This document shows, one piece after another, positions 1 through 7,989 of a stretch of DNA of 64,000 nucleotides. The translations under genes were made by a program, and so were the position numbers. The stretch comes from Hyunsoonleella jejuensis (GTDB lineage Bacteria; Bacteroidota; Bacteroidia; Flavobacteriales; Flavobacteriaceae): assembly GCF_900111025.1 (NCBI RefSeq), contig NZ_FOFN01000002.1, forward strand, positions 620,001 through 684,000, in the 5' to 3' direction. Numbering within the stretch: the stretch's first letter is position 1; the number at the start of each line of letters is the position of its first letter. The notes beneath the pieces were generated by a model. It worked only from the letters and a program-made list of their open reading frames with translations, had not been told where the DNA came from and made no database searches.

Positions 1-125
1 CTTTTGTTGTCTACTAACGTGGAATTTTCTAGAATGGGAAGGTTTCTATTTACAATACAATTTGAGTTATCGCATGACGCACACGACGTATCTTTTAAGG
101 AGCGAAACTTTGTATGTGTAGACAT
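1..125 (-). CDS. Probable Crp/Fnr-family regulator, N-terminus only
   Basis: An open frame starts at ATG 125 (alternative in-frame ATG at 140) and runs off the left edge. About 41 residues are visible. They contain a C-x2-C-x4-C cluster (Cys15, Cys18, Cys23) followed by a hydrophobic-polar stretch. This resembles the cysteine-bearing N-terminus of Fnr-type sensors, where such residues hold an iron-sulfur cluster; no cNMP or HTH domain lies inside the window. The promoter just upstream carries a TAAGTA-N4-TACTTA palindrome shared with the nitrate and nitrite reductase promoters, which fits an autoregulated regulator of those genes. The family call is an inference from a short fragment. Confidence 0.5.
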   Translation of the reverse strand, partial: MSTHTKFRSLKDTSCASCDNSNCIVNRNLPILENSTLVDNK

Positions 126-159
126 GGCGACTGCGGGCATGTTGTTCAGGGTTACACTT

Positions 160-181
160 CAAAAATAAGTAATAATACTTA
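160..181 (-). promoter_or_regulatory. Promoter and 16-bp palindromic operator of the Fnr-like gene
   Basis: Read on the minus strand, a -7 box TATTTTTG (160-167) matches TAnnTTTG. It overlaps the palindrome TAAGTA-ATAA-TACTTA (166-181). The same box-plus-palindrome arrangement occurs at 13008-13029 and 20992-21013. The 6-4-6 layout is that of Crp/Fnr-family sites. Overlap with the -7 region suggests repression, but this is inference. Confidence 0.6.
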
Positions 182-332
182 GCTTTTTGATGCTTTTACG
201 TATTTTTATGAGGTTGATAAAATCTATGTTGTATAAGTTTGAATATCTGAATTTTTTAATCTTAATATTTTTGTTTTCATATTAATTTATAAAATATCGC
301 AGTTTCATTTCTGCTAAAAATCATGAAATCGT

Positions 333-340
333 TATATTTG
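333..340 (+). promoter_or_regulatory. -7 promoter box for the moeA operon
   Basis: TATATTTG matches the Bacteroidetes -7 consensus TAnnTTTG and lies 23 bases before the moeA ATG. No convincing -33 element was seen. It is the only good promoter-like box in the gap before the cofactor operon. Confidence 0.55.
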
Positions 341-363
341 TTAGGATATAACGAAAATTTATA

Positions 364-1542
364 ATGATTTCCATTTCTGAAGCTATTTCTATTGTAAAAC
401 AAAACGGTAAGCCTTTACTACAATCGACTATTAAAAAGGTTGAAAAAGCTGGTGGATACGAGCTGTTTGAGGATATTGTATCACCGATAAACATGCCGCC
501 TTTTAGGCAATCGGCCATGGATGGGTATGCTTTAAATTTGCATGATAACTTATCTTATCAACTAATAGGAGAAGTTAAAGCTGGTGATGGACATGAACCT
601 CAACTGAAAAAAGGAGAAGCTGTTAGAATATTTACGGGTGCGCCAGTTCCTAAAACCGCAAATGCCGTTATGATGCAAGAAAAAGTGGTGGTTCACGGTG
701 AAACCATTACGATTTCTGAACAGATTCCATTAGAGCATAATATTCGCCCTTTAGGTGAACAGGTAAAATCTGGAGCTATTGCTTTAAAAAAAGGCACTAA
801 GTTGACTCCTGCCGCGATTGGTTACTTAATTTCTCTGGGTATTACGGAGGTTTCCGTGTTTAAAAAGCCAAATATCGCGATTGTTACTACAGGAAATGAA
901 TTGATAGCAGCTGGACAAGAGTTGCCTTATGGGAAAATCTACGAAAGCAACTCAAAAATGTTATTGAGCGCGCTTTATAATTTAAAGTTTTACGATGTGA
1001 GACTTTATAAAGTTGAAGACGATTATACTAAAACTGTTGAGACGCTTAAAGATGCTTTGGATAACAATGATTTGGTGTTAATCACAGGCGGAATTTCTGT
1101 TGGAGATTATGATTTTGTTGGTAAAGCGTTAAGCGAATTACAAGTTGAAGAACTCTTTTATAAAGTGAAACAAAAACCCGGAAAGCCCCTGTTTTATGGC
1201 AAAAAAGAAAACACCCAGGTATTTGCGCTTCCTGGGAATCCTGCCGCAGCTTTATCTTGTTTTTACGTGTATGTATATATCGCTTTGCAACAAATGATGG
1301 ATCGTAAAGATTTAGAATTACCAAGAATAAAAGCCAAAGCTATAAATGGCTTTGTAAAGAAAGGTGATAGGCCACAATTTTTAAAAGGTATTTATGAAGA
1401 TGGTGAAGTTGAAATTTTGGATGGACAAAACTCATCAATGTTACAAACTTTTGCGCTATCCAACGCCTTAGTTTTTGCACCTGAGGATGTGAGCACTATT
1501 ACTATTGGTGATGCCTTAGAAGTGATAGTATTACCACAATAA
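364..1542 (+). CDS. moeA: Molybdopterin molybdenumtransferase MoeA
   Basis: This 392-residue protein inserts molybdate into adenylylated molybdopterin, the last common step of molybdenum cofactor synthesis. The N-terminal MoeA domain carries PPFRQSAMDGYAL. The central MoCF-binding domain has TTGNEL, the ESNS motif and ITGGISVGDYD. The C-terminal part has KPGKPLFYG and LPGNPAAALSCF, followed by a small beta-barrel. The length is typical for the family. It is the first gene of a forward cluster that contains nearly the complete Moco pathway, and its ATG follows a -7 box by 23 bases. Nothing looks truncated or unusual. Confidence 0.96.
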   Translation: MISISEAISIVKQNGKPLLQSTIKKVEKAGGYELFEDIVSPINMPPFRQSAMDGYALNLHDNLSYQLIGEVKAGDGHEPQLKKGEAVRIFTGAPVPKTANAVMMQEKVVVHGETITISEQIPLEHNIRPLGEQVKSGAIALKKGTKLTPAAIGYLISLGITEVSVFKKPNIAIVTTGNELIAAGQELPYGKIYESNSKMLLSALYNLKFYDVRLYKVEDDYTKTVETLKDALDNNDLVLITGGISVGDYDFVGKALSELQVEELFYKVKQKPGKPLFYGKKENTQVFALPGNPAAALSCFYVYVYIALQQMMDRKDLELPRIKAKAINGFVKKGDRPQFLKGIYEDGEVEILDGQNSSMLQTFALSNALVFAPEDVSTITIGDALEVIVLPQ

Positions 1543-1551
1543 TTAAGTATT

Positions 1552-1890
1552 ATGGGTTATAAAATAAAAAGTCGCATTTGGATTGAATCGGAAGACAATG
1601 TGCTTCTTGGTGAAGGTCGTGTGCATTTGCTTAAAGCTATTGACGACACCGGATCGCTTTCTAAGGCTGCAAAATCTTTAAATATCTCGTATAAAAAAGC
1701 GTGGCAATTATTGGATTCGGTGAACAAATCGGCTAAAAAACCAGTAACTATTAATAGTATTGGTGGCAAAGGAGGTGGTGGTGCGGAACTTACAGAATAT
1801 GGAAAATCCTTGATAAACGCATTTGATGAAATTAATAAAAATTGTTGGGCGTTTTTGGATAAAGAATTAGCGAAAATTGAACGATTATAA
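1552..1890 (+). CDS. ModE-like winged-helix DNA-binding protein (no molybdate domain)
   Basis: The 112-residue protein matches the N-terminal LysR-like winged-helix domain of ModE: a GRVHLLKAIDDTGSLSKAAKSL segment with the recognition helix around ISYKKAWQLLD, then the Gly-rich wing GGKGGGGAELTEYG. ModE normally continues with two molbindin/TOBE domains that bind molybdate; these are absent. Short ModE-type proteins of this kind are known. It lies 9 bases after moeA inside the Moco operon and could regulate molybdenum genes, but how it would sense molybdate is not visible. Family assignment is firm; the role is inferred. Confidence 0.85.
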   Translation: MGYKIKSRIWIESEDNVLLGEGRVHLLKAIDDTGSLSKAAKSLNISYKKAWQLLDSVNKSAKKPVTINSIGGKGGGGAELTEYGKSLINAFDEINKNCWAFLDKELAKIERL

Positions 1891-1967
1891 AAATGCCTAA
1901 AGTTATAAATACTTAAAGTACTTCAAGTTGAGAGTAAAGGCATCTTAAGAAAAATTTGAAACAAAGT

Positions 1968-2321
1968 ATGACCAACAAAGATTTTGCAAAACAATTGGAA
2001 TTAAGAACAAGACAATTTGGAATAGCTATCATCAGATTGTCGAGTGATTTACCGAATTCAATTGAGGGTAAGGTAATTCGAAATCAAATTACTAAATCAG
2101 GAACGAGTGTTGGAGCTAATTATCGTGAGGCAAATCGCTCAAGAAGTAAACGAGATTTTAAAAATAAAATCAAGATTAGCGAAAGTGAAGCTAGCGAAAC
2201 AGAATATTGGTTAGAATTAATAAAAGATTTGAATTGGGTGAAACAAGTCGAATTAAAGGCAATTATTAAGGAAACAAAAGAACTTTTAGCACTTTTCACT
2301 TCTATATCTAATAAACTTTAA
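1968..2321 (+). CDS. Four-helix-bundle protein (23S rRNA intervening-sequence protein family)
   Basis: The frame is open from a TTG at 1956, but the ATG at 1968 gives the usual N-terminus. The protein (about 117 residues) has the family's signature: ITKSGTSVGANYREAN, then SRSKRDFKNKI and a SEASETEYWLEL segment, with a long C-terminal helix ending in LLALFTSI. The family was named from proteins encoded in 23S rRNA insertions. In Bacteroidetes, members are scattered through unrelated operons and their function is unknown. Here the gene separates the ModE-like gene from the TauE permease and is followed by a 9-bp tandem repeat. A second member sits at 5599-5946. I infer insertion into the operon rather than a Moco role. 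Confidence 0.85.
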   Translation: MTNKDFAKQLELRTRQFGIAIIRLSSDLPNSIEGKVIRNQITKSGTSVGANYREANRSRSKRDFKNKIKISESEASETEYWLELIKDLNWVKQVELKAIIKETKELLALFTSISNKL

Positions 2322-2346
2322 AACCGTGGTAACTTATAACTTTAAA

Positions 2347-2389
2347 CACTTTAGGCACTTTAGGCACTTTAGGCACTTTAAGCACTTTT
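2347..2389. repeat. Tandem 9-bp repeat
   Basis: Three exact CACTTTAGG units (2347-2373), a variant CACTTTAAG and a partial CACTTTT stand in tandem just after the four-helix-bundle gene. A looser ACTTAAAGTACTT-type run lies before that gene (about 1910-1930). The repeats end about 8 bases before the next start codon. They may mark an insertion of the four-helix-bundle gene. Confidence 0.8.
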
Positions 2390-2396
2390 AACTTTT

Positions 2397-3137
2397 ATGC
2401 TTCAAACCGAAAACATATATCTTTTTTTAATCATTCTACCTGTAGTATCATTTTTATACTCAAGCGTAGGACACGGAGGCGCCAGTGGGTATTTGGCTTT
2501 AATGGCTTTGTTTTCATTTGCTCCAGAAAGCATGAAACCTACGGCGTTATTACTCAATATCTTTGTTGCTGGAATCTCGTTCTACTACTATTTTAAAGCA
2601 GGACATTTTAATAAAAAACTATTTATCTCATTCGCCATAGCTTCTATTCCGTTGGCTTATTTAGGGGGTACTATTGAAGTTGATGCTTCTATTTATAAAA
2701 AAATTTTAGCTGTTTTATTAATCTTCGCTATTCTTAAAATGCTAAATGTGTTTGGAAAAGAAAGTGATAATACAAAGCAAGTTAAACTGTGGCAAGGATT
2801 AATTGTTGGCGGCATCATCGGTTTCTTTTCTGGACTTATTGGTATTGGTGGCGGCATCATTTTAACACCAGTAATTCTGCTATTGCATTGGGGTAAGATG
2901 AAAGAAGCGGCAGCGGTTTCTGCGTTGTTTATTTGGGTGAATTCAGCAGCCGCTTTAATTGGACAATTGAGTAGTGGTGTTTCAATAGAAAAAGGCGCTT
3001 TTATTCTTGTTGCTATTGCATTGGTTGGTGGTGTTTTAGGCGGGTATTATGGCAGTAAAAAAATCAATAATCAGCGTCTTAGATACATATTAGCTTTTGT
3101 ATTAATTATAGCTTGTGCTAAATTATTTTTCACCTAA
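2397..3137 (+). CDS. TauE/SafE-family membrane permease
   Basis: This 246-residue, very hydrophobic protein has about eight predicted membrane segments in two repeated halves. The halves begin with SSVGHGGASGYLALMALF and GLIGIGGGIILTPVILL, the paired Gly-rich motifs of the TauE/SafE (DUF81) family. Members export or import small sulfur or organic anions; the substrate cannot be read from sequence. It ends one base before mobA, so the two are probably translated together. Its place in a Moco operon makes a link to sulfur or oxyanion handling plausible but unproven. Confidence 0.85.
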   Translation: MLQTENIYLFLIILPVVSFLYSSVGHGGASGYLALMALFSFAPESMKPTALLLNIFVAGISFYYYFKAGHFNKKLFISFAIASIPLAYLGGTIEVDASIYKKILAVLLIFAILKMLNVFGKESDNTKQVKLWQGLIVGGIIGFFSGLIGIGGGIILTPVILLLHWGKMKEAAAVSALFIWVNSAAALIGQLSSGVSIEKGAFILVAIALVGGVLGGYYGSKKINNQRLRYILAFVLIIACAKLFFT

Positions 3138-3722
3138 ATGATAGATAAAACCAACATAACAGGCATTATTTTAGCTGGAGGAAAAAGTTCCAGAATGGGT
3201 TCTGATAAAGGGTTATTAATGTTGAATGATAAGCCATTTATTCAATATAGTATTGATGCTTTAAAACCTTTAGTTTCTGAAATCATTATTGTTTCAGACA
3301 CCCCAGAATATGATGCTTTTGGATTAAAACGCATAACAGATATTACCAAAGATGCTGGTCCTGTATCTGGAATTTATTCAGGGTTAGAGGCGTCTAAAAC
3401 TGAACTAAATTTGATTCTGAGTTGTGATATCCCACTGATAACTTCTGAAGTGTTACAGCAATTGATTGATGCCATCGATGATACTTCAGAAATTATACAG
3501 GCTGAAAGTAATGGTAAATCCATGCCTTTGATTGCGCTTTACAAAAAGTGCATTAAGAACACATTCAAAAGCTTTTTAGAACAGGACGAACGGCGGTTGA
3601 GAGTCGCTATAAAAAGCTGTAACTATAAAAATGTTGTTTTAGATGAAGCCTTTCAAAATGCAACATTAAATGTAAACACTAAAGAAGAATTTAAACAAAT
3701 TGAAGATGCTTATTACGATTAA
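3138..3722 (+). CDS. mobA: Molybdenum cofactor guanylyltransferase MobA
   Basis: The 194-residue enzyme attaches GMP to Mo-molybdopterin to make the bis-MGD form used by DMSO-reductase-family enzymes, such as the nitrate reductase at 9426-12947. The N-terminal nucleotide-binding motif GIILAGGKSSRMGSDKG is intact. The metal-binding region follows in NLILSCDIPL. Length is normal for MobA. The gene starts immediately after the permease stop and overlaps moaD by 17 bases, which implies coupled translation. Confidence 0.93.
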   Translation: MIDKTNITGIILAGGKSSRMGSDKGLLMLNDKPFIQYSIDALKPLVSEIIIVSDTPEYDAFGLKRITDITKDAGPVSGIYSGLEASKTELNLILSCDIPLITSEVLQQLIDAIDDTSEIIQAESNGKSMPLIALYKKCIKNTFKSFLEQDERRLRVAIKSCNYKNVVLDEAFQNATLNVNTKEEFKQIEDAYYD

Positions 3723-3939
3723 ATATTTCGGACAAATAGCAGAAGTGACTCAAAAAAACGAGGAGCAAATCGAGATATCTGGAGGTTCAATTTCAGAACT
3801 TTTAAGTACACTGATCACTAAATATTCAGATTTAAAAAACAAAGATTTTCAAATAGCGCAAAATCAAGAGTTAGTGGATTTAGATACGGAATTAACTGGA
3901 GCGGAAATCGCTTTATTGCCACCATTTGCAGGAGGATGA
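3706..3939 (+). CDS. moaD: Molybdopterin synthase small subunit MoaD
   Basis: This 77-residue ubiquitin-like sulfur carrier ends in LLPPFAGG. The terminal Gly-Gly is adenylylated by MoeB and thiocarboxylated before donating sulfur to precursor Z. I prefer the ATG at 3706 over the in-frame TTG at 3700, because it gives the canonical start of the beta-grasp fold (LITIKYFGQIAE). The start overlaps the end of mobA by 17 bases. Its partners MoeB and MoaE follow in the same operon. Confidence 0.92.
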   Translation: MLITIKYFGQIAEVTQKNEEQIEISGGSISELLSTLITKYSDLKNKDFQIAQNQELVDLDTELTGAEIALLPPFAGG

Positions 3940-4010
3940 TTTTAAAAATGTTGATTTGTTGAATCGGTAAATCGTTTAAACAACTCATCGAATAAACAAT
4001 TAAACAACGA

Positions 4011-5108
4011 GTGAATAGATACAACAGACATATTATTCTATCAGAAATTGGTCAAGAAGGTCAAGACAAGATTTCCAATGCCAGAGTTTTGGTTATTGGT
4101 GCTGGTGGTTTAGGATGCCCTGTGCTGCAATACCTTACCGCTGCTGGTGTTGGTGCTATTGGAGTTATAGATTTTGATGTGGTTGAACTTTCAAATTTAC
4201 AACGTCAGGTACTCTTTGGAACTTCATCTCTAGGAAAAAATAAAGCCATTGCAGCCAAAGAACGGTTACAGGATTTAAATAATGACATTTCAATAATTCC
4301 TTACCCAGAACCGCTTACCTATCAAAATGCTATTGAATTGTTTACCCAATATGATATCATTGTTGATGGCTCTGATAATTTTGAAACACGTTATTTGGTA
4401 AATGATGCCTGCATCATTACAAACAAACCTCTAGTCTTTGGCGCCATTTATAAATTTGAAGGGCAGGTTTCTGTTTTCAATTTTCAAAACGGACCGAGTT
4501 ACCGATGCCTCTTCCCCAACCCACCACAAAAAGATGCTGTTCCTAATTGCTCTGATATTGGTGTTTTAGGGGTGCTTCCTGGAATAATTGGTAGTATGCA
4601 AGCCAACGAAGTTTTAAAAATCATTTTAGGTATTGGTAATGTACTTTCAGGGAAATTGCTTTGCTATAATGCTTTGACATCCCAAACGTCAACTTTAAAA
4701 ATAAACAGAAACGAAACTAGCATTCAATCCGTTTTAGATGAGCAAGATAGTTTTGAGAATAAGCAAATCAATATAGGCTGTGAAATCGAAGTCATAGAAG
4801 TTTCAATATCCGCGATGATTTCAGAAAAAAACGTTCAGTTTATTGATGTTAGAGAATTACACGAACAACCTAAAGTAGACAATTTAGACGTTACCTATAT
4901 TCCATTAAGTGAATTAGAAACTAGTTTGCATAAAATTGATTTATCACAAAAGAAAGCCCTTTTTTGTAAATCTGGAATGCGCAGTAAACATGCCGTAAAA
5001 GTATTGCAAGGATTAAATATTAATAATTGTTTTAGTATACCTCAAGGTGCTTCAGAAATAAACAATTATTTAAAAGAACATAATAAATTACTATCTAATG
5101 AAAGATAA
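4011..5108 (+). CDS. moeB: MoeB/ThiF-type adenylyltransferase with C-terminal rhodanese domain
   Basis: The 365-residue protein starts with GTG (MNRYNRHIILSEIG, the usual family start). Residues 1-240 form the E1-like domain with GAGGLGCPVLQYL and the DFDVVELSNLQRQ ATP-binding region. YRCLFP and GVLGVLPGIIGS are also present. Residues of about 265-360 form a rhodanese domain with the active-site loop CKSGMRS. It activates the MoaD C-terminus and probably supplies the sulfur through the rhodanese cysteine, as in MOCS3/Uba4-type fusions. The stop overlaps moaE. A repeat-like stretch precedes the start (3947-4010). Confidence 0.93.
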   Translation: MNRYNRHIILSEIGQEGQDKISNARVLVIGAGGLGCPVLQYLTAAGVGAIGVIDFDVVELSNLQRQVLFGTSSLGKNKAIAAKERLQDLNNDISIIPYPEPLTYQNAIELFTQYDIIVDGSDNFETRYLVNDACIITNKPLVFGAIYKFEGQVSVFNFQNGPSYRCLFPNPPQKDAVPNCSDIGVLGVLPGIIGSMQANEVLKIILGIGNVLSGKLLCYNALTSQTSTLKINRNETSIQSVLDEQDSFENKQINIGCEIEVIEVSISAMISEKNVQFIDVRELHEQPKVDNLDVTYIPLSELETSLHKIDLSQKKALFCKSGMRSKHAVKVLQGLNINNCFSIPQGASEINNYLKEHNKLLSNER

Positions 5109-5544
5109 AAAACCAATGAAAAGCGTTTTCAAAGAAGGTGCGATAACTTCAGAGTTTATAGGGAATTCTATTTATAAACACCAAACCAAGACAAGTATTG
5201 GCGCGCACAATATTTTCCTCGGACAAGTACGTGCAGATGAGATTGATGGTAAAACGGTTTCCGCTATTGAATATACTGCTTATGAAGATATGGCAAATCA
5301 AAAATTCCATGAGATACGAGAATCAGCTTTTGAAAAATTCGACTTAACGTGTATGCACATTTATCATAGTTTAGGTACCGTAAAAGCAGGTGAAATTTGT
5401 CTTTTTGTTTTTGTATCATCACCAAGACGAAAAGTAGTTTTTGAAGCTTTAGAATATATAGTTGAAGCCATTAAAGCTGATGTTCCTGTGTTTGGAAAAG
5501 AGATTTTTGAAGATGAAAGTCATCAATGGAAGGTTAATAATTGA
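5098..5544 (+). CDS. moaE: Molybdopterin synthase catalytic subunit MoaE
   Basis: The 148-residue subunit uses MoaD thiocarboxylate to convert precursor Z to molybdopterin. Visible family features are GAHNIFLGQVR, the IYHSLGTVKAGE segment, VSSPRRKVVFEA and the active-site end VPVFGKEIF. The ATG overlaps the last codons of moeB by 11 bases, which supports the start. The protein is complete. Confidence 0.95.
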   Translation: MKDKKPMKSVFKEGAITSEFIGNSIYKHQTKTSIGAHNIFLGQVRADEIDGKTVSAIEYTAYEDMANQKFHEIRESAFEKFDLTCMHIYHSLGTVKAGEICLFVFVSSPRRKVVFEALEYIVEAIKADVPVFGKEIFEDESHQWKVNN

Positions 5545-5598
5545 TTATTGACTAATTATAATTGATTATTATTACTCATACCCTATAATTCATTTTTT

Positions 5599-5946
5599 AT
5601 GAAAGAGGCTTTAAAAAAACGAACTAAATTATTTGCCCATAACTGCGTGAAGTTAACAAAACTATTGCCGAATGAATATTTAGCAAATCATATCAAAGGT
5701 CAGCTTATTAGGTGTTCTACATCTGTTGCAGCAAATTACAGAGCTACTTGTATAGCGCAATCAAAAGCAAGTTTTGTTGCGAAAATTAGCATTGTGATTG
5801 AAGAAGTTGATGAATCGAATTTTTGGTTAGAGTTTGCTTTAGATGAAAATTTAATTCAAAAAGACAAAATAGATTTCCTTTTAAAAGAATCTAGTGAATT
5901 AACAGCAATCTTTATGGCATCCAGAAAGACAGCAAGCAGGAAATAA
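5599..5946 (+). CDS. Second four-helix-bundle (IVP-like) protein
   Basis: This 115-residue protein belongs to the same family as the product of 1968-2321: RCSTSVAANYRATCIAQSKA and EEVDESNFWLEF align with that protein's signature segments. The two sequences differ considerably, so this is not a recent duplicate. It lies between moaE and moaCB and is preceded by AT-rich, TTGATTATT-type simple repeats (5545-5590). No Moco function is known for the family. It is probably another insertion in the operon. Confidence 0.83.
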   Translation: MKEALKKRTKLFAHNCVKLTKLLPNEYLANHIKGQLIRCSTSVAANYRATCIAQSKASFVAKISIVIEEVDESNFWLEFALDENLIQKDKIDFLLKESSELTAIFMASRKTASRK

Positions 5947-5978
5947 TCAATTTTCAATAATAAATAACAAATCCCAAA

Positions 5979-6890
5979 ATGGTCGATATAACACACAAAG
6001 TAACAACACTAAGAACTGCAGTTGCACAAGCAATCGTCAAAGTCAGTAAACCTGAAACAATCGAGGCTATTAAAAACGATACCGTTCCAAAAGGAAACGT
6101 ATTTGCTATGAGCAAAGCAGCTGGACTTTTGGGTGTAAAGCGCACACCAGATATATTACCCGATTGCCACCCCTTACCTATTGAGTTTACTGGGGTGGAA
6201 TATAAAATTGATGGATTAGAAATTACGGTTTTATTTACCGTAAAAACCATTTACAAAACAGGTGTTGAAGTTGAAGCGATGCATGGTGCTAGTGTTGTAG
6301 CTTTAAATATGTACGACATGCTAAAACCTATAGATAAAGGCATAGAAATTCACGCTATTAAACTTTTGACTAAAAAAGGTGGGAAATCTGATTTTAAAGA
6401 CTCCTTCAGAAAAGATTTAAACGCTGCTGTTGTAGTGTGTAGCGATACTATTTCTGCTGGTCATAAAGAAGACAGAGCAGGAAAAGCTATAATTAGCAAA
6501 CTTGAAAGTTGCGATGTGAAGGTTAATGAATATATCATTATTCCTGATGAGAAAGAAGTCATTCAACAAAAAGCAAAATACTATCAAGAACAAGGTATTG
6601 ATATGGTAATTTATACAGGAGGCACAGGATTATCAGGAAGAGATGTTACTCCAGAAGCGCTTCTTCCCATTTTAGATAGACGCATTCCAGGCATTGAGGA
6701 AGCTATTAGAAGTTATGGACAAGAGCGCATGCCATTTGCCATGTTATCAAGAAGCATAGCGGGTACTATTGGTGACACTTTAGTTTTGGCCTTACCAGGT
6801 TCAACGAATGGTGCAAAAGAATCAATGGATGCTATATTTCCAGCCATACTACATAGTTTTAGAATTTTAAAAGGTGCTAGACATGACTAA
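5979..6890 (+). CDS. moaCB: Bifunctional MoaC-MogA/MoaB fusion (moaCB)
   Basis: The 303-residue protein joins two Moco enzymes. Residues 1-140 are MoaC, cyclic pyranopterin monophosphate synthase, with LLPDCHPLPI-like and EVEAMHGASVVALNMYDMLK motifs. Residues 145-303 are a MoaB/Mog molybdopterin adenylyltransferase domain with VVVCSDTISAG, IYTGGTGLSGRDVTPEA and LPGSTNGAKE. The first acts with MoaA in step one and the second adenylylates molybdopterin before MoeA acts. Such fusions are known in Bacteroidetes. The gene explains why no separate moaC or moaB/mog appears in this cluster. Confidence 0.94.
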   Translation: MVDITHKVTTLRTAVAQAIVKVSKPETIEAIKNDTVPKGNVFAMSKAAGLLGVKRTPDILPDCHPLPIEFTGVEYKIDGLEITVLFTVKTIYKTGVEVEAMHGASVVALNMYDMLKPIDKGIEIHAIKLLTKKGGKSDFKDSFRKDLNAAVVVCSDTISAGHKEDRAGKAIISKLESCDVKVNEYIIIPDEKEVIQQKAKYYQEQGIDMVIYTGGTGLSGRDVTPEALLPILDRRIPGIEEAIRSYGQERMPFAMLSRSIAGTIGDTLVLALPGSTNGAKESMDAIFPAILHSFRILKGARHD

Positions 6891-6968
6891 AATGTTTATT
6901 CGTGGAGTTGTTAAATTGTTTAGGCGATTACACCTATCAACGATTCAACAATTAAACAGAGCGAAGGT

Positions 6969-7976
6969 ATGAGTAAGAATAAAAACATATTAAAAGATTC
7001 ACATGGTAGAGACCATGCTTACCTCCGTATTTCGTTGATAGAGCGTTGTAATTTACGTTGCACATATTGCATGCCCGAAGAAGGTGTAAAGTTGTCCTCT
7101 AAAAGTCATTTAATGACTTATGAGGAAATTTATGAAATCGCTAAAACTTTTGTAGATCATGGTGTTACCAAAATCAGGTTAACTGGTGGAGAGCCTTTAA
7201 TTAGAAAAGATATTCCTGTAATTTTAGAGAAGCTCGCTACGCTTCCTGTGGAATTATCTATCACTTCAAACGCTGTTATCATTGACAAATTTATTGATGT
7301 ACTTAAAGCAAACGGCGTAAATAAAATAAATGTGAGTTTAGATTCTTTAGACCCTTCAAAATTTAAACATATTACGCGTCGTCATGAATTTCAAAAAGTT
7401 TACGACAATATTTTATTACTAGTTAAAGAAGGATTTACGGTTAAAGTAAATGCCGTTTTAATAAAAGGATTTAATGATAATGAAATTATCGATTTCATTA
7501 ATTTCACTAAAGATTTACCAATCTCAGTTCGCTTTATAGAATTTATGCCTTTTGATGGCAACAAATGGGATATGAGTAAAATGGTATCGTATGCAGAAGT
7601 CATGAACTATGTAAATAAAACTTTTTCTGAAGATGACATTTTACGTTTAAAAGATGCGCCAAATGACACCTCTAAAAATTATAAAATAAAAGGATTTAAA
7701 GGGAGTTTTGCAATTATCAGTTCGGTAACGAATCCGTTTTGTGATTCTTGCAACAGACTGCGCTTAACTGCTAATGGTCAATTAAAAAACTGTTTATTTT
7801 CATCTGGTGAATCTGATTTGCTCACCACACTTCGTGCAGGCAATCCTATTGAACCTATAATTCAAAAAGCAGTACAAGCAAAATTTAAAGTTCGAGGAGG
7901 CATGGATACGCTCGAGAAACTCCAAGAACCCAAACTTCACAACAATAATAGAAGTATGATTACCATTGGTGGATAA
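6969..7976 (+). CDS. moaA: GTP 3',8-cyclase MoaA
   Basis: This 335-residue radical SAM enzyme catalyses the first committed step of molybdopterin synthesis. The SAM cluster cysteines are Cys27, Cys31 and Cys34. The second cluster is in the C-terminal CDSCNRLRLTANGQLKNC region. The essential Gly-Gly tail is present (ITIGG). It ends 13 bases before the convergent rubredoxin-like gene, closing the Moco operon. The upstream gap (6891-6968) holds an ATTCAACAATTAAACA-type repeat resembling the one before moeB. Confidence 0.96.
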   Translation: MSKNKNILKDSHGRDHAYLRISLIERCNLRCTYCMPEEGVKLSSKSHLMTYEEIYEIAKTFVDHGVTKIRLTGGEPLIRKDIPVILEKLATLPVELSITSNAVIIDKFIDVLKANGVNKINVSLDSLDPSKFKHITRRHEFQKVYDNILLLVKEGFTVKVNAVLIKGFNDNEIIDFINFTKDLPISVRFIEFMPFDGNKWDMSKMVSYAEVMNYVNKTFSEDDILRLKDAPNDTSKNYKIKGFKGSFAIISSVTNPFCDSCNRLRLTANGQLKNCLFSSGESDLLTTLRAGNPIEPIIQKAVQAKFKVRGGMDTLEKLQEPKLHNNNRSMITIGG

Positions 7977-7989
7977 AACTTTTTAAATA

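Noticed and set aside
1903-1930. TACTTA/AAGTACTT words before the first four-helix-bundle gene as a further nitrate operator
   Set aside because: The arms do not have the 6-4-6 layout and fit a simple ACTT-rich repeat instead.
1956-1967. Longer TTG start for the first four-helix-bundle gene
   Set aside because: The ATG at 1968 gives the family-like N-terminus; the extra four residues have no support.
2347-2389. Possible CRISPR-like repeats
   Set aside because: The units are 9 bp, contiguous and without spacers, so this is a simple tandem repeat.
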